From: JBBRYW01 sp038237235 | Lineage (GTDB): Bacteria > Actinomycetota > Thermoleophilia > Gaiellales > Gaiellaceae | Length of the DNA stretch: 9,503 bases | Direction: 5' to 3' | Assembly: GCA_038237235.1 (NCBI GenBank) | Contig: JBBRYW010000125.1 | Span: 1 to 9,503, forward strand | In this document: piece after piece, positions 1-6,978 of the stretch | Numbering within the stretch: the first letter of the stretch is position 1 | How the letters are laid out: the number at the start of each line of letters is the position of its first letter | Program-made: the position numbers and the translations under genes | Notes under the pieces: generated by a model | Told to the model about the DNA's origin: nothing | Database searches by the model: none | The model's input: the letters and a program-made list of their open reading frames with translations, nothing else

Positions 1-58
1 GCCCCCGCGGACGACCGGCGGACGCCCTCGCTAAGATCCCGACTTCCGGCTCGCGCCC

Positions 59-107
59 AGGATGAGTTGCCCTGACTGCCACGCGCTTTAGAATCAACAC
101 TCCGCCG
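59..107 (+). other. Probable lost 5' end of the PqqD-like gene (frameshift or non-standard start)
   Basis: After the TGA at 63-65, the reading frame of the PqqD-like gene continues as VALTATRFRINTPPV into the accepted coding region. An ATG at 62-64 lies in another frame and reads only MSCPDCHAL before a TAG at 89-91. Removing one T of the TT at 67-68 would give MSALTATRFRINTPP followed by the known protein, an ordinary PqqD-like N-terminus. AGGA at 59-62 could serve as a ribosome site for CTG 72. This is either a sequencing or assembly error, a real frameshift, or a CTG start. Confidence 0.5.
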
Positions 108-521
108 GTGGTTCACCAGATGCTCGACGGCGAGGTGATCGTCGTCAACCTCGACAGCGGGGCCTACTACAGCCTCGCCGAAGTGGCCGCCGCTATCTGG
201 GCGTCGGTCGAGCGCGGCGCGACCGCGGAGGAGGCGGCGGACGAGTCGCTCACGCACTACGACGCTTCGTCCGAGGTTGTGCGGCCGGCAGTTCTCCGCT
301 TCGTAGACGAGCTCGCCGGCGAAGGGCTCATCGTCGCGTCGGAGGAAGCCCGCCACACGCCGGACGCAACTGTGCCGCCCCCGCCCCTGAACGGCGCCCG
401 CATCCCGTTCGCCGAGCCCGTGCTGAACAAGTACACGGACATGCAGGAACTGCTCCTGCTCGACCCGATCCACGAGGTCGATGACGCGGGGTGGCCGAGC
501 CGCCCCGCCGGCGGTGCGTAG
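108..521 (+). CDS. PqqD-family peptide-binding protein (RiPP recognition element) with a C-terminal tail
   Basis: Small winged-helix PqqD-like protein; the family binds leader peptides and presents them to modifying enzymes (PqqD in PQQ, B1 proteins in lasso peptides). Seen: the family's strand pattern DGEVIVVNLDSGAYYSL (residues 7-23), a helix with AAAIWASVE, and a last helix RPAVLRFVDELAGEGLI (59-75). After about residue 80 comes a proline-rich linker and an unusual tail (101-137) containing FAEPVL, DMQELLLLDPIHEVD and GWP. The GTG at 108 is the first usual start codon in frame, but it is probably not the ancestral start: in-frame codons 72-107 encode LTATRFRINTPP, which reads like the family's first strand, and an ATG at 62 is separated from them by one extra base. 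CTG at 72, with AGGA nine bases upstream, is an alternative. It is the first gene of the operon; the next gene begins inside its 3' end. The family call is firm, the start is not. Confidence 0.85.
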   Translation: MVHQMLDGEVIVVNLDSGAYYSLAEVAAAIWASVERGATAEEAADESLTHYDASSEVVRPAVLRFVDELAGEGLIVASEEARHTPDATVPPPPLNGARIPFAEPVLNKYTDMQELLLLDPIHEVDDAGWPSRPAGGA

Positions 522-1572
522 GCCCCCGACCGCGTTGGGACAGTCGACAGCTACGAGCGCTGCGCGTGCACCTTTCCTCGACGAGCTCCGCGAGACGTGG
601 CTCGCGGCCGCACGCGCGGGCCGCCCCACCTCGCGCTCGTACGGCGTCGCCGGCGCGTCGCTCGTTCTCCACGTCGCCGGCTCAGCGCTCGTGTCAGATC
701 TGACGCGCGCGCTTGCCCACCTGCCGCGGGGAGCGCCCGGCGACAGGTCGCTGACGGTCTACGCCTGGGACGGCGAGTCGACCGGAGCGTCCCCACGCCT
801 TCCGGCATGGTCTCTCCTGGCGAGCCCCGGCGAGGCGATTCGCGTGATCGCCCCCGACGGAGTCTCCTCGGCCGGTGAAGGCCGGCTCGAGTCGCTGAGC
901 CTGCCGCGCGGCGAGGCGCTGTTCTGGGTCGACGGTCCGGCGAGGATCGCCTGGCACGAGCGGGCGCAGCCGCTGCTGGCAATCGTCCGCCCGTGGACGG
1001 CGAGCCGCGACGTCCAGATGGTGCACGCGGCAGCCGTCGGTCGCCGCGACGGCTGCCTGCTGATCGTCGGCAGGTCGGGGGCCGGCAAGTCGACGACGGC
1101 GCTCGCGTGCCTCGAGTCTCCCCTGCGCCTCGTCGCCGACGACTTTTGCCTCGTGCGGGCCGGCGACCTGCGCGTGTTCGGCCTCTACGGCACAGCGAAG
1201 GCCACGGACGACACCCTCGAGCGGCTGCCGGCACTCGTCCCGCTCGTCACCAATCCCCAGCGGGAGCCCGGCGAGAAGGCGACCGTCTTCCTCCACGAGC
1301 GTGTCCCGGACTGGTTGCTGAGCGACGCTCCCCTGCGGGGGACCGTCGTCCCGCGGATCACGGGTCGCCGAACATCGAGGATCGTCCCAGCCGGACGCTC
1401 CGCGGCGCTGGCCGAGCTCGCACCGGGCTCGGTCGTCGAGCATCGCGAGGCCCGCGCGGGCGCGTTTCGCCGCCTCGCCGCCGCGGCCGGGGCCGTTCCC
1501 TGCCACGTGCTCGAGCTCGGCAGCGATCTCCGCGAGGTTCCACCCCTCCTCGAGAGCCTGCTCGATGGATAG
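481..1572 (+). CDS. HPr-kinase-like P-loop kinase (HprK-related)
   Basis: P-loop kinase resembling the C-terminal half of HPr kinase/phosphorylase. Seen: Walker A GRSGAGKS at residues 197-204, preceded by VHAAAVGRRDGCLLIV, which fits the HPrK beta-hairpin before the P-loop; a Walker-B-like LVADD at 217-221; then the GLYGTAK and EKATVFL segments usual in HprK-related proteins. The N-terminal 180 residues form an unassigned domain. Characterised relatives in lasso-peptide clusters (the paeninodin type) phosphorylate a serine of the peptide instead of HPr; no HPr or PTS gene is seen here. ATG 481 lies 41 nt inside the PqqD-like gene with only GAGG at a 3-nt distance. GTG 514 and TTG 535 are alternatives, and the first 30 residues look poorly conserved. 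It overlaps the following GT gene by 8 nt. The substrate is not known; a peptide or glycan carrier is inference. Confidence 0.82.
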   Translation: MTRGGRAAPPAVRRPPTALGQSTATSAARAPFLDELRETWLAAARAGRPTSRSYGVAGASLVLHVAGSALVSDLTRALAHLPRGAPGDRSLTVYAWDGESTGASPRLPAWSLLASPGEAIRVIAPDGVSSAGEGRLESLSLPRGEALFWVDGPARIAWHERAQPLLAIVRPWTASRDVQMVHAAAVGRRDGCLLIVGRSGAGKSTTALACLESPLRLVADDFCLVRAGDLRVFGLYGTAKATDDTLERLPALVPLVTNPQREPGEKATVFLHERVPDWLLSDAPLRGTVVPRITGRRTSRIVPAGRSAALAELAPGSVVEHREARAGAFRRLAAAAGAVPCHVLELGSDLREVPPLLESLLDG

Positions 1573-2494
1573 ACCGGAAGTCCGTGCGAACGTCGTCCTG
1601 CTCGTGTTCGCACGGCCAGACACGACGGCGCGGCTGGTCGAGGCGGTGCGCGCAGCTCGCCCGGCGCGCGTGCTCGTGGTGGCCGACGGACCGCGCCCCG
1701 GGCAGCCAGAGGAGGCGGCGCGGTGCGAGGCGGTTCGCGCGATCGTCGAGCGCGTGCCGTGGGAGTGCGAGGTGCTGACGAACTACGCGGAGGAGAACCT
1801 CGGCCTCGACCGCCGCGTCGTGTCGGGCCTCGACTGGGCCTTCGAGCTCGCCGACCGGGCGATCGTGCTCGAGGACGACTGCCTGCCACACCCGTCCTTC
1901 TTCCCGTTCTGCGAGGAGGTCCTCGCCCGCTACGGCGATGACCCGCGCGTTATGTCGATCTCCGGCAGCAACTTCCAGTTCGGCGCCGGGCGCGAGGGCA
2001 CGAGCTACTACTTCTCGCGCTACCCACAAGTCTGGGGCTGGGCGACCTGGGCGCGTGCCTGGAAGCGGTACGACGCGAAGCTCTCGGGCTGGCCGGAGTT
2101 CCGGCGCGGCCGGCTCGCGTCGCTCCTCGACGGCGACCCGCGTGCGCTGCAGTACTGGACACACGCGCTGCAGCGCGCGCACGAAGGCCGGCACGCCTGG
2201 GACTACGGGTGGCTCTTCGCGCACTGGCTGGACGACGCGCTGAGCGTCGTGCCGGCCCGGAACCTCGTCACGAACGTCGGCTTTCGCGAGGACGCCACGA
2301 ACACCCGCCCCGAGCACGGCATGTTCCTCGCCGACGTGCCCGCCGAGCCGATCGAGCTGCCGCTTCGCCACCCCCCGACGGTCGAGCCCGATCTCGCAGC
2401 CGACGCCTTCACCGACGAGCTGATGTTCGGCGGCAACGTCGACCGCCTCTTCCGCCGCATCCGGGTGAGGCGCGCCGAGCGCGGCGCGGCGTGA
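1565..2494 (+). CDS. GT-A fold glycosyltransferase, HlpA-like
   Basis: Nucleotide-sugar glycosyltransferase of the GT-A fold, of the type often annotated 'hemolytic protein HlpA-like'. Seen: an N-terminal Rossmann-like strand NVVLLVFARPDTTARLVEAV, a second strand VLVVADGPRP, the segment NYAEENLGLDRRVVSGLDWAF, and the metal-binding acidic motif EDD at residues 103-105 followed by CLPHPSFF. Further on are the family's aromatic block WGWATW (157-162) and WDYGW with an acidic residue at D213, probably near the acceptor site. There is no signal peptide or membrane segment, so it should act on the cytoplasmic side. ATG 1565 overlaps the kinase stop by 8 nt, and its own TGA overlaps the next GTG, so it is translationally coupled on both sides. 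The donor sugar and acceptor cannot be read from the sequence. Confidence 0.85.
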   Translation: MDRPEVRANVVLLVFARPDTTARLVEAVRAARPARVLVVADGPRPGQPEEAARCEAVRAIVERVPWECEVLTNYAEENLGLDRRVVSGLDWAFELADRAIVLEDDCLPHPSFFPFCEEVLARYGDDPRVMSISGSNFQFGAGREGTSYYFSRYPQVWGWATWARAWKRYDAKLSGWPEFRRGRLASLLDGDPRALQYWTHALQRAHEGRHAWDYGWLFAHWLDDALSVVPARNLVTNVGFREDATNTRPEHGMFLADVPAEPIELPLRHPPTVEPDLAADAFTDELMFGGNVDRLFRRIRVRRAERGAA

Positions 2495-3576
2495 CCGTCG
2501 CAGGCGCACACGGAGTCGACGCGCACGTGCGCCCGCGGGGCGGCCTGGGGGACGTCATCCACCGGCTGTCCCGCGAGGACATGACGATCGCCTACCTCGG
2601 CGCCAGCGTCACCGCGCAGACGAAGGGCTACCGGCCGCAGCTGCACGAGCTGCTGTCGAGCACGACGGGCCGCGCCCACCGCGCGGTCCTCGCGGGAACC
2701 GGCGCGATGGGCTCGATCTCCGGCGTCTTCCTGATGGACGAGCTCGTGCTGCCACACCGCCCGGACCTCTGCTTCGTCGAGTACACGACCTCGGACTCGA
2801 CCGGAACGACGCCCCTCTCCGACCTCGGCGCCGTACTGGAAGGAATCGTGCGAAAGCTGCGGCGGATCGGCTGCGAGGCCTGCTTCCTCCACCTGCTGCG
2901 TAGCGACCAGGAGCTCGTGGACGGGCACCCGGCGGTCGAGACGTACGAGCGGGTGGCGGATCACTACGCCGTCCCGTCGGTGCACGTGGCGGCGTGGCTG
3001 CGTGAGAGCGGCCACCCGCCGGATGAGCTCCTGCGCGACCCCGTCCACACGACGGGGTTCGGTTCCCGGCTCGTCGCCGAGGCCGTGCTGCGCGCCTTGA
3101 CGCTGATCGGCGACGCGTCTCCTGCCGCGCGGCGTGACCCACCCCCGCTCTTCGCCGAGTCATTCGAGACGACACGGGTCGTGGCGGCCCGACGCGAGCA
3201 CGTCCTGGCTCCCGAGACCTGCGCCGAAGCGACGTTCCGCTTCTTCTACCCCTACGTTGAGGTGGGAACCGACAACGAGCTTCGCGTGACGCCCGAGGGC
3301 GAGCTTGACGGCCTCGTGCTCGTAGTCGGGCGGGAGACCGGCTACGTCGAGGTCGAGGCGGACGGGGTCTCCCGCGAGTATCTCACCTGGGACGACGCCT
3401 GCTTCTACGATCGCATGCAGACGCTGATCCTCGACCCGTTCCTGCCGGCCGGGGTGTCGGTGCGAGTCCGGCCGACCGAGCGTGCGGTGGACTACTCGAA
3501 CTGCCGGCGGCCGCTCGCGAATGCCGATCGAATCGTCAAGCGGCTCAAGGTGATCGGCTTCATGGAGCGGCCGTGA
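2491..3576 (+). CDS. SGNH/GDSL-family hydrolase or acyltransferase with a C-terminal beta-rich region
   Basis: SGNH-fold esterase or acyltransferase of 361 residues, probably acting on glycan acyl groups. The GTG at 2491 is chosen because it gives the GTGA overlap used across this operon; the open frame extends further upstream but only across the preceding gene. Seen: block I YLGASVTAQ with nucleophile S39, a block II glycine in GTGAMGS (69-75), block III VEYTTSD (E97-D102) and block V DPVH with D183 and H186. In related proteins block III usually reads V-E-F/Y-x-x-N-D; here the Asn position is S101, so the oxyanion hole is altered. Residues from about 215 to 361 form a separate segment rich in short beta-like stretches (FRFFYPYVEVGTDNELRV, GLVLVVG, VSVRVRP), possibly carbohydrate-binding. 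No signal peptide is visible, so it appears cytoplasmic. Confidence 0.8.
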   Translation: MTVAGAHGVDAHVRPRGGLGDVIHRLSREDMTIAYLGASVTAQTKGYRPQLHELLSSTTGRAHRAVLAGTGAMGSISGVFLMDELVLPHRPDLCFVEYTTSDSTGTTPLSDLGAVLEGIVRKLRRIGCEACFLHLLRSDQELVDGHPAVETYERVADHYAVPSVHVAAWLRESGHPPDELLRDPVHTTGFGSRLVAEAVLRALTLIGDASPAARRDPPPLFAESFETTRVVAARREHVLAPETCAEATFRFFYPYVEVGTDNELRVTPEGELDGLVLVVGRETGYVEVEADGVSREYLTWDDACFYDRMQTLILDPFLPAGVSVRVRPTERAVDYSNCRRPLANADRIVKRLKVIGFMERP

Positions 3577-4265
3577 CCGGCGGTCCGCTCGTCAGCGTCG
3601 TAATGGCGACGAAGAACGCCGAGCGGTACCTGGCGGACGCGCTCGAGAGCGTCCGCGCGCAGACGTACGACCGTCTCGAGGTCGTCCTCGTCGACGGCCG
3701 CTCCACCGACCGCTCGCTCGAGATCGCGGCGGCGTACGAGTTCGTCCGCCCCGTCTCCCAGATGGGAGAGGGCTTCGCCGGCGCCTGGAACGAGGGGGTC
3801 GCCGAGGCGCGCGGCGAGCTCGTCGCCTTTCTCGACAGCGACGACCGCTGGACGCGCGACAAGCTGCGCGCGCAGGTCGGCCTGCTCGAGCGCGAGCCGG
3901 CGCTCGACTACGTGATCGGCAAGGTGCAATTCGTGCTCGAGCCCGGCCAGCCGCTCCCGCCCGGCTTCCGGCCCGAGCTGCTCGCAGCGGCGCATGTGGC
4001 GCCGATGCCCGGCGCGGTGCTCCTCCGCCGCGACGCGCTCGACCGCGTGGGGCCTTTCGGCACCGAGTGGGCGATCGCGAGCGACGTCGACTGGTTCGCC
4101 CGCGCCAAGGACGCGGGCCTCGAGCTCGGCGTCGTGCCCGAGATCGTGCTGCTCAAGCGCGTCCACGACTCGAACCTGTCCTACTTCGCCGCGGGCTCCT
4201 TCAACGAGGAGGTCGTGCTGCTGCTCAAGCGCTCGCTCGACCGCCGCCGCACGGCGGGGCGATGA
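3573..4265 (+). CDS. Family 2 glycosyltransferase (GT-A)
   Basis: Compact 230-residue GT2 enzyme that transfers a sugar from a nucleotide donor. Seen: PLVSVVMATKNAERYLADAL at the N-terminus, nucleotide-binding VDGRSTD (D41, D46), the DxD motif FLDSDD (D88-D91), the acceptor-side acidic cluster SDVDWFARAKD (D171, D173), and a terminal RVHDSNLS (about 197-203) matching the R-x-H-x-x-N-x-S element of this subgroup. No membrane helices. The start is GTG 3573, overlapping the previous TGA by 4 nt, with GGAG at 3564-3567 five bases upstream, the clearest ribosome site in the operon. Its TGA overlaps the ATG of the ABC exporter (ATGA). It resembles the minus-strand glycosyltransferase at 7859-8551 in length and motif order. 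Confidence 0.9.
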   Translation: MTGGPLVSVVMATKNAERYLADALESVRAQTYDRLEVVLVDGRSTDRSLEIAAAYEFVRPVSQMGEGFAGAWNEGVAEARGELVAFLDSDDRWTRDKLRAQVGLLEREPALDYVIGKVQFVLEPGQPLPPGFRPELLAAAHVAPMPGAVLLRRDALDRVGPFGTEWAIASDVDWFARAKDAGLELGVVPEIVLLKRVHDSNLSYFAAGSFNEEVVLLLKRSLDRRRTAGR

Positions 4266-5920
4266 GCGCGACGGCACGGTCGCTCTCACGCCTGCTGCGC
4301 GGGTCGCGGCGGTGGCTTGCCGCGGCGACGCTTGCGGCCGTCGTCCAATCGCTCCTCCTCGTCGGCGTGGGCTTGCTGATCAGGCGCGCATTCGACCACC
4401 AGATTCCGGGCAACCACGTTCGGGAGCTCGTCGCGACCGGCGGGGCGCTGCTGGCCCTCTCGCTCGCCTCGACGGCACTCGGGCTGTGGACGCGCCACGT
4501 CGTCCTGCGCACGACGAAGGCGGCGATCACGCGCCTGCGCGTCGCGTTGCTCGAGCGGCTGAACGGGATGCCGGCAGCCTGGTTCGACCGCGCCGAGACC
4601 GGCACTCTGCACTCCACAATCGTGCAGGACAGCGAGCGCGCGGACGTCGTCTCGAACGCGCTCGCCGCCGTGCTCGCTCCCGCCGCCGTGATCGCCTTCG
4701 GCCTGGGCGTCGCGCTCGTCGCGATCAACCCGTTTCTCTTCGCGCTCCTCGCCCTCGTCTTCCCCGCGCTCGTCCTCCTGACCCGCCGGCTCGGCCGCGA
4801 CGTCAGGCGCCGGACTCAGGCCTACCAGGTCGCGTTCGACCGCTTCAGCACCCGCGTGCACGTCGCGCTGCATGCCCGCCCCCTGATCGCCGCGCAGGCG
4901 GCGGAGGAGCTCGAGCTCGACGCCGCCCGGGCCGAGATCGCGAAGGTGAGCGACACGGGCCGCGCGATGGCGTGGCTGCAGGCGGCCTACACCGCCCTGC
5001 ACGGTGCCGTCGTCACGGTCGCGGGGCTCGTTGTCCTCGTCGTCGGCGGAGCGGCGGTCGCGCGCGGGGGCATGACACTCGGCTCACTGATCTCGTTCTA
5101 CGCCCTCGTCGCGATCCTGCGCGGCCAGGCGGCGACGATACTCGGCGCGCTGCCGCAGGTGATCTCGGGCGGCGAGTCGCTGCGGCGATTGGAGGAGATC
5201 CTCGACGCGCCGGACGCACTGCCGTATCGAGGGACACGGACGCTGCGGTTCTCGGGCGCGATCCGGCTCAGCGACGTGCACTTCGGCTACGGCGATGGTC
5301 GCCCGGTGCTTTGCGGCGTCGACCTCGAGCTGGCGCCGGGGGAGCGGGTCGCGCTCGTCGGTCGAAGCGGCACCGGCAAGACCACGATCGCCGCGCTGAT
5401 CCTCGGCCTCTACCGCCCCGAGCGCGGCGTCGTCGAGGCCGACGGCGTGGCACTCGACGAGCTGGATCTCCGAGCGCTGCGGCGGCGGATCGGGCTCGTG
5501 CCGCAGCGGCCGGTCCTCCTTCCGGGCACTATCGCCCAGAACATCGCCTACGGAGACGGCGCCGCCGATCGCGCGCGCGTGCGTGATGCCGCCCGGCGGG
5601 CCGGCGTCGACGACTTCGCCCGGACGCTACAGGACGGCTACGACACGCGCGTGGGAGACGACGGCTCGCTGCTCTCCGGCGGTGAGCGGCAGCGCGTCGC
5701 GATCGCGCGCGCCCTGGTGCGGGAGCCGGCGCTGCTCATTCTCGACGAGCCGACCGGCAACCTCGATCGGGAGACGGTCTCCGACCTGCTCGCACGGATC
5801 GGCGAGCTGCCGCAGGCGCCGGCGATCCTTCTCATCTCGCACGACGAGGCGGTCGTGGGCGAGGCGGATCGCGTCTGTCTGCTCGAGAACGGCGTCGTCC
5901 GCATGACAGCTCCAGCGTGA
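4262..5920 (+). CDS. ABC exporter, fused membrane and ATPase domains
   Basis: Half-size ABC exporter of 552 residues, expected to work as a homodimer in the inner membrane. The ATG at 4262 is chosen because it overlaps the preceding stop as ATGA; a longer frame begins inside the GT gene. Seen: hydrophobic segments at about 17-40, 58-76, 132-152, 155-173, 243-267 and 272-287, then the nucleotide-binding domain with Walker A GRSGTGKT (367-374), Q-loop Q415, signature LSGGERQR (471-478), Walker B LLILDEP (491-497) and switch histidine H527. There is no N-terminal C39 peptidase domain, so it would export an already trimmed substrate. Lasso-peptide D proteins have this architecture, as do lipid and drug exporters. 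Sitting between a glycosyltransferase and a nucleotidyltransferase-like gene, it probably exports the product of this operon; the substrate is inference. Confidence 0.92.
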   Translation: MSATARSLSRLLRGSRRWLAAATLAAVVQSLLLVGVGLLIRRAFDHQIPGNHVRELVATGGALLALSLASTALGLWTRHVVLRTTKAAITRLRVALLERLNGMPAAWFDRAETGTLHSTIVQDSERADVVSNALAAVLAPAAVIAFGLGVALVAINPFLFALLALVFPALVLLTRRLGRDVRRRTQAYQVAFDRFSTRVHVALHARPLIAAQAAEELELDAARAEIAKVSDTGRAMAWLQAAYTALHGAVVTVAGLVVLVVGGAAVARGGMTLGSLISFYALVAILRGQAATILGALPQVISGGESLRRLEEILDAPDALPYRGTRTLRFSGAIRLSDVHFGYGDGRPVLCGVDLELAPGERVALVGRSGTGKTTIAALILGLYRPERGVVEADGVALDELDLRALRRRIGLVPQRPVLLPGTIAQNIAYGDGAADRARVRDAARRAGVDDFARTLQDGYDTRVGDDGSLLSGGERQRVAIARALVREPALLILDEPTGNLDRETVSDLLARIGELPQAPAILLISHDEAVVGEADRVCLLENGVVRMTAPA

Positions 5921-6966
5921 GCCGGCTCTCGCAGGAGAACGTCCTCCTGCTACATGCCGCCCTGCTCGAGGGCGAGGAGGCGTGCGAAGCATGGCGTGGC
6001 TGGCGCTCCGCCCGAACGCTCGAGACGATGGACTGGCCTTCGCGGCGACTGCTGCCGCTCGTCGCAACGAACCTCGCCGGGCGGCTCGACGAGGAAACCA
6101 CACGGCTCCGCGGCGCGTACGCCGCGGCCTGGTATCGCAACGGCCTGCTCCTGCGGAGCACGGCACGAGCCCTCGAGACGCTCGCCGCCGCCGGCCTCCC
6201 CGCCCTGCTCGTGGACGCCACGGCCGTCGCCGTCCGCTTCTGTGAGGACGGGCGGCTGCCCGCGCTCGACTGCGCCGACGTCGCTGTGCGGGCCGCGGCC
6301 GGTCGGCGGGGCACGGACGCGCTCGCAGCGGCCGGCTGGCGGGTCACCGCGGTCCCGGGCCGGCGCGCCGGAGCCATGGTGTGGCCGCTCGCCGACGGGT
6401 CCGGCCACCGGCTCGCGCTCCACGCCGGCGGCGTCGAGGCAGACACCTGGGCGCGGGCCAAGCCACTCGAGTGGTCCGGCGCGCGCGCGGGGACGCCGGC
6501 GGCGGGCGACCAGCTGCTCCGCACCATCGTGCGGGGCGCCTACTGGAAAGGTGCCCAGCCGCTGACGTGGCTCTCGGAGGCGGCCCTCGTCGTCCTGCGG
6601 GCCGGCGAAGAGCTCGACTGGGAGGTCGTCGCCGCCGGAGCGGAGCGGTCGCGCACCGCGCTGTGGGTCGCCACCGCGCTCGAGTGCCTGGTCGAAGCGC
6701 TCGGGGCACCCGTGCCGTCCGCGACTCTCGCGCGGCTGCGAGCGGCGCGGAGCAGCAGGCTCGAGCGCCTCGCGCACGGCGCTAGCGTCCGCGCCGGTCG
6801 CGTCACGCCTCTCCCCCTCGTCCTCGAGCATTACCGCCACCTGCACCGGCTCGACCCGTCGCTCGGCCCCGCGCACTTTCTCGCGGAGCGGCTCGGCGCG
6901 GCGACGCGCCGCGAGCTGCCAGGCCGGCTCGCGCGGAGCGCGCTTCGGCGTCTGCGCCACGCGTAA
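5917..6966 (+). CDS. Nucleotidyltransferase-family protein (NTP_transf_5-like), motifs eroded
   Basis: 349-residue protein with the layout of the nucleotidyltransferase family that accompanies PqqD and HPr-like kinase genes. Seen: helical N-terminus with RRLLPLVATNLAG, a long helix around WYRNGLLLRSTARALETL, a strand LPALLVD (94-100) where the family normally has L-K-G, and the segment DGRLPALDCADVAVR (111-125) where the family has R-P-M-x-D-x-D-L-L-V. Later LALHAGGVEA and the helical RTIVRGAYWKGAQPLTWLSEAAL match the family's L-H-W and D-I-A regions. The lysine is missing and the aspartate pair is D118/D121 rather than D-x-D, so activity is doubtful. In the pseudomycoidin lasso cluster a relative (PsmN) is linked to sugar addition on a phosphorylated peptide. 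GTG 5917 overlaps the exporter stop by 4 nt; no clear ribosome site is visible, so coupling is likely. Confidence 0.7.
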   Translation: MSRLSQENVLLLHAALLEGEEACEAWRGWRSARTLETMDWPSRRLLPLVATNLAGRLDEETTRLRGAYAAAWYRNGLLLRSTARALETLAAAGLPALLVDATAVAVRFCEDGRLPALDCADVAVRAAAGRRGTDALAAAGWRVTAVPGRRAGAMVWPLADGSGHRLALHAGGVEADTWARAKPLEWSGARAGTPAAGDQLLRTIVRGAYWKGAQPLTWLSEAALVVLRAGEELDWEVVAAGAERSRTALWVATALECLVEALGAPVPSATLARLRAARSSRLERLAHGASVRAGRVTPLPLVLEHYRHLHRLDPSLGPAHFLAERLGAATRRELPGRLARSALRRLRHA

Positions 6967-6978
6967 GCTCCGCGCGGC

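Noticed and set aside
32..37. TAAGAT, a possible -10 promoter element before the operon
   Set aside because: No matching -35 element at the right distance in the GC-rich bases upstream, and a single hexamer is weak evidence.
62..91. Nine-residue ORF MSCPDCHAL as a leader or precursor peptide
   Set aside because: Better explained as the start of the PqqD-like gene displaced by one base; too short to support on its own.
2209..2490. Upstream extension of the SGNH hydrolase frame
   Set aside because: It lies inside the preceding GT gene, is Arg-rich and non-conserved in look; GTG 2491 gives the operon's usual overlap.
694..2509. Long minus-strand open frames opposite the kinase and first GT
   Set aside because: Arg/Ala/Pro-rich shadows typical of the antisense strand in high-GC coding DNA; no recognisable motif.
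3994..5586. 530-codon plus-strand frame across the GT/exporter region
   Set aside because: Composition is Arg/Ala repeats without motifs, whereas another frame carries all ABC exporter motifs.
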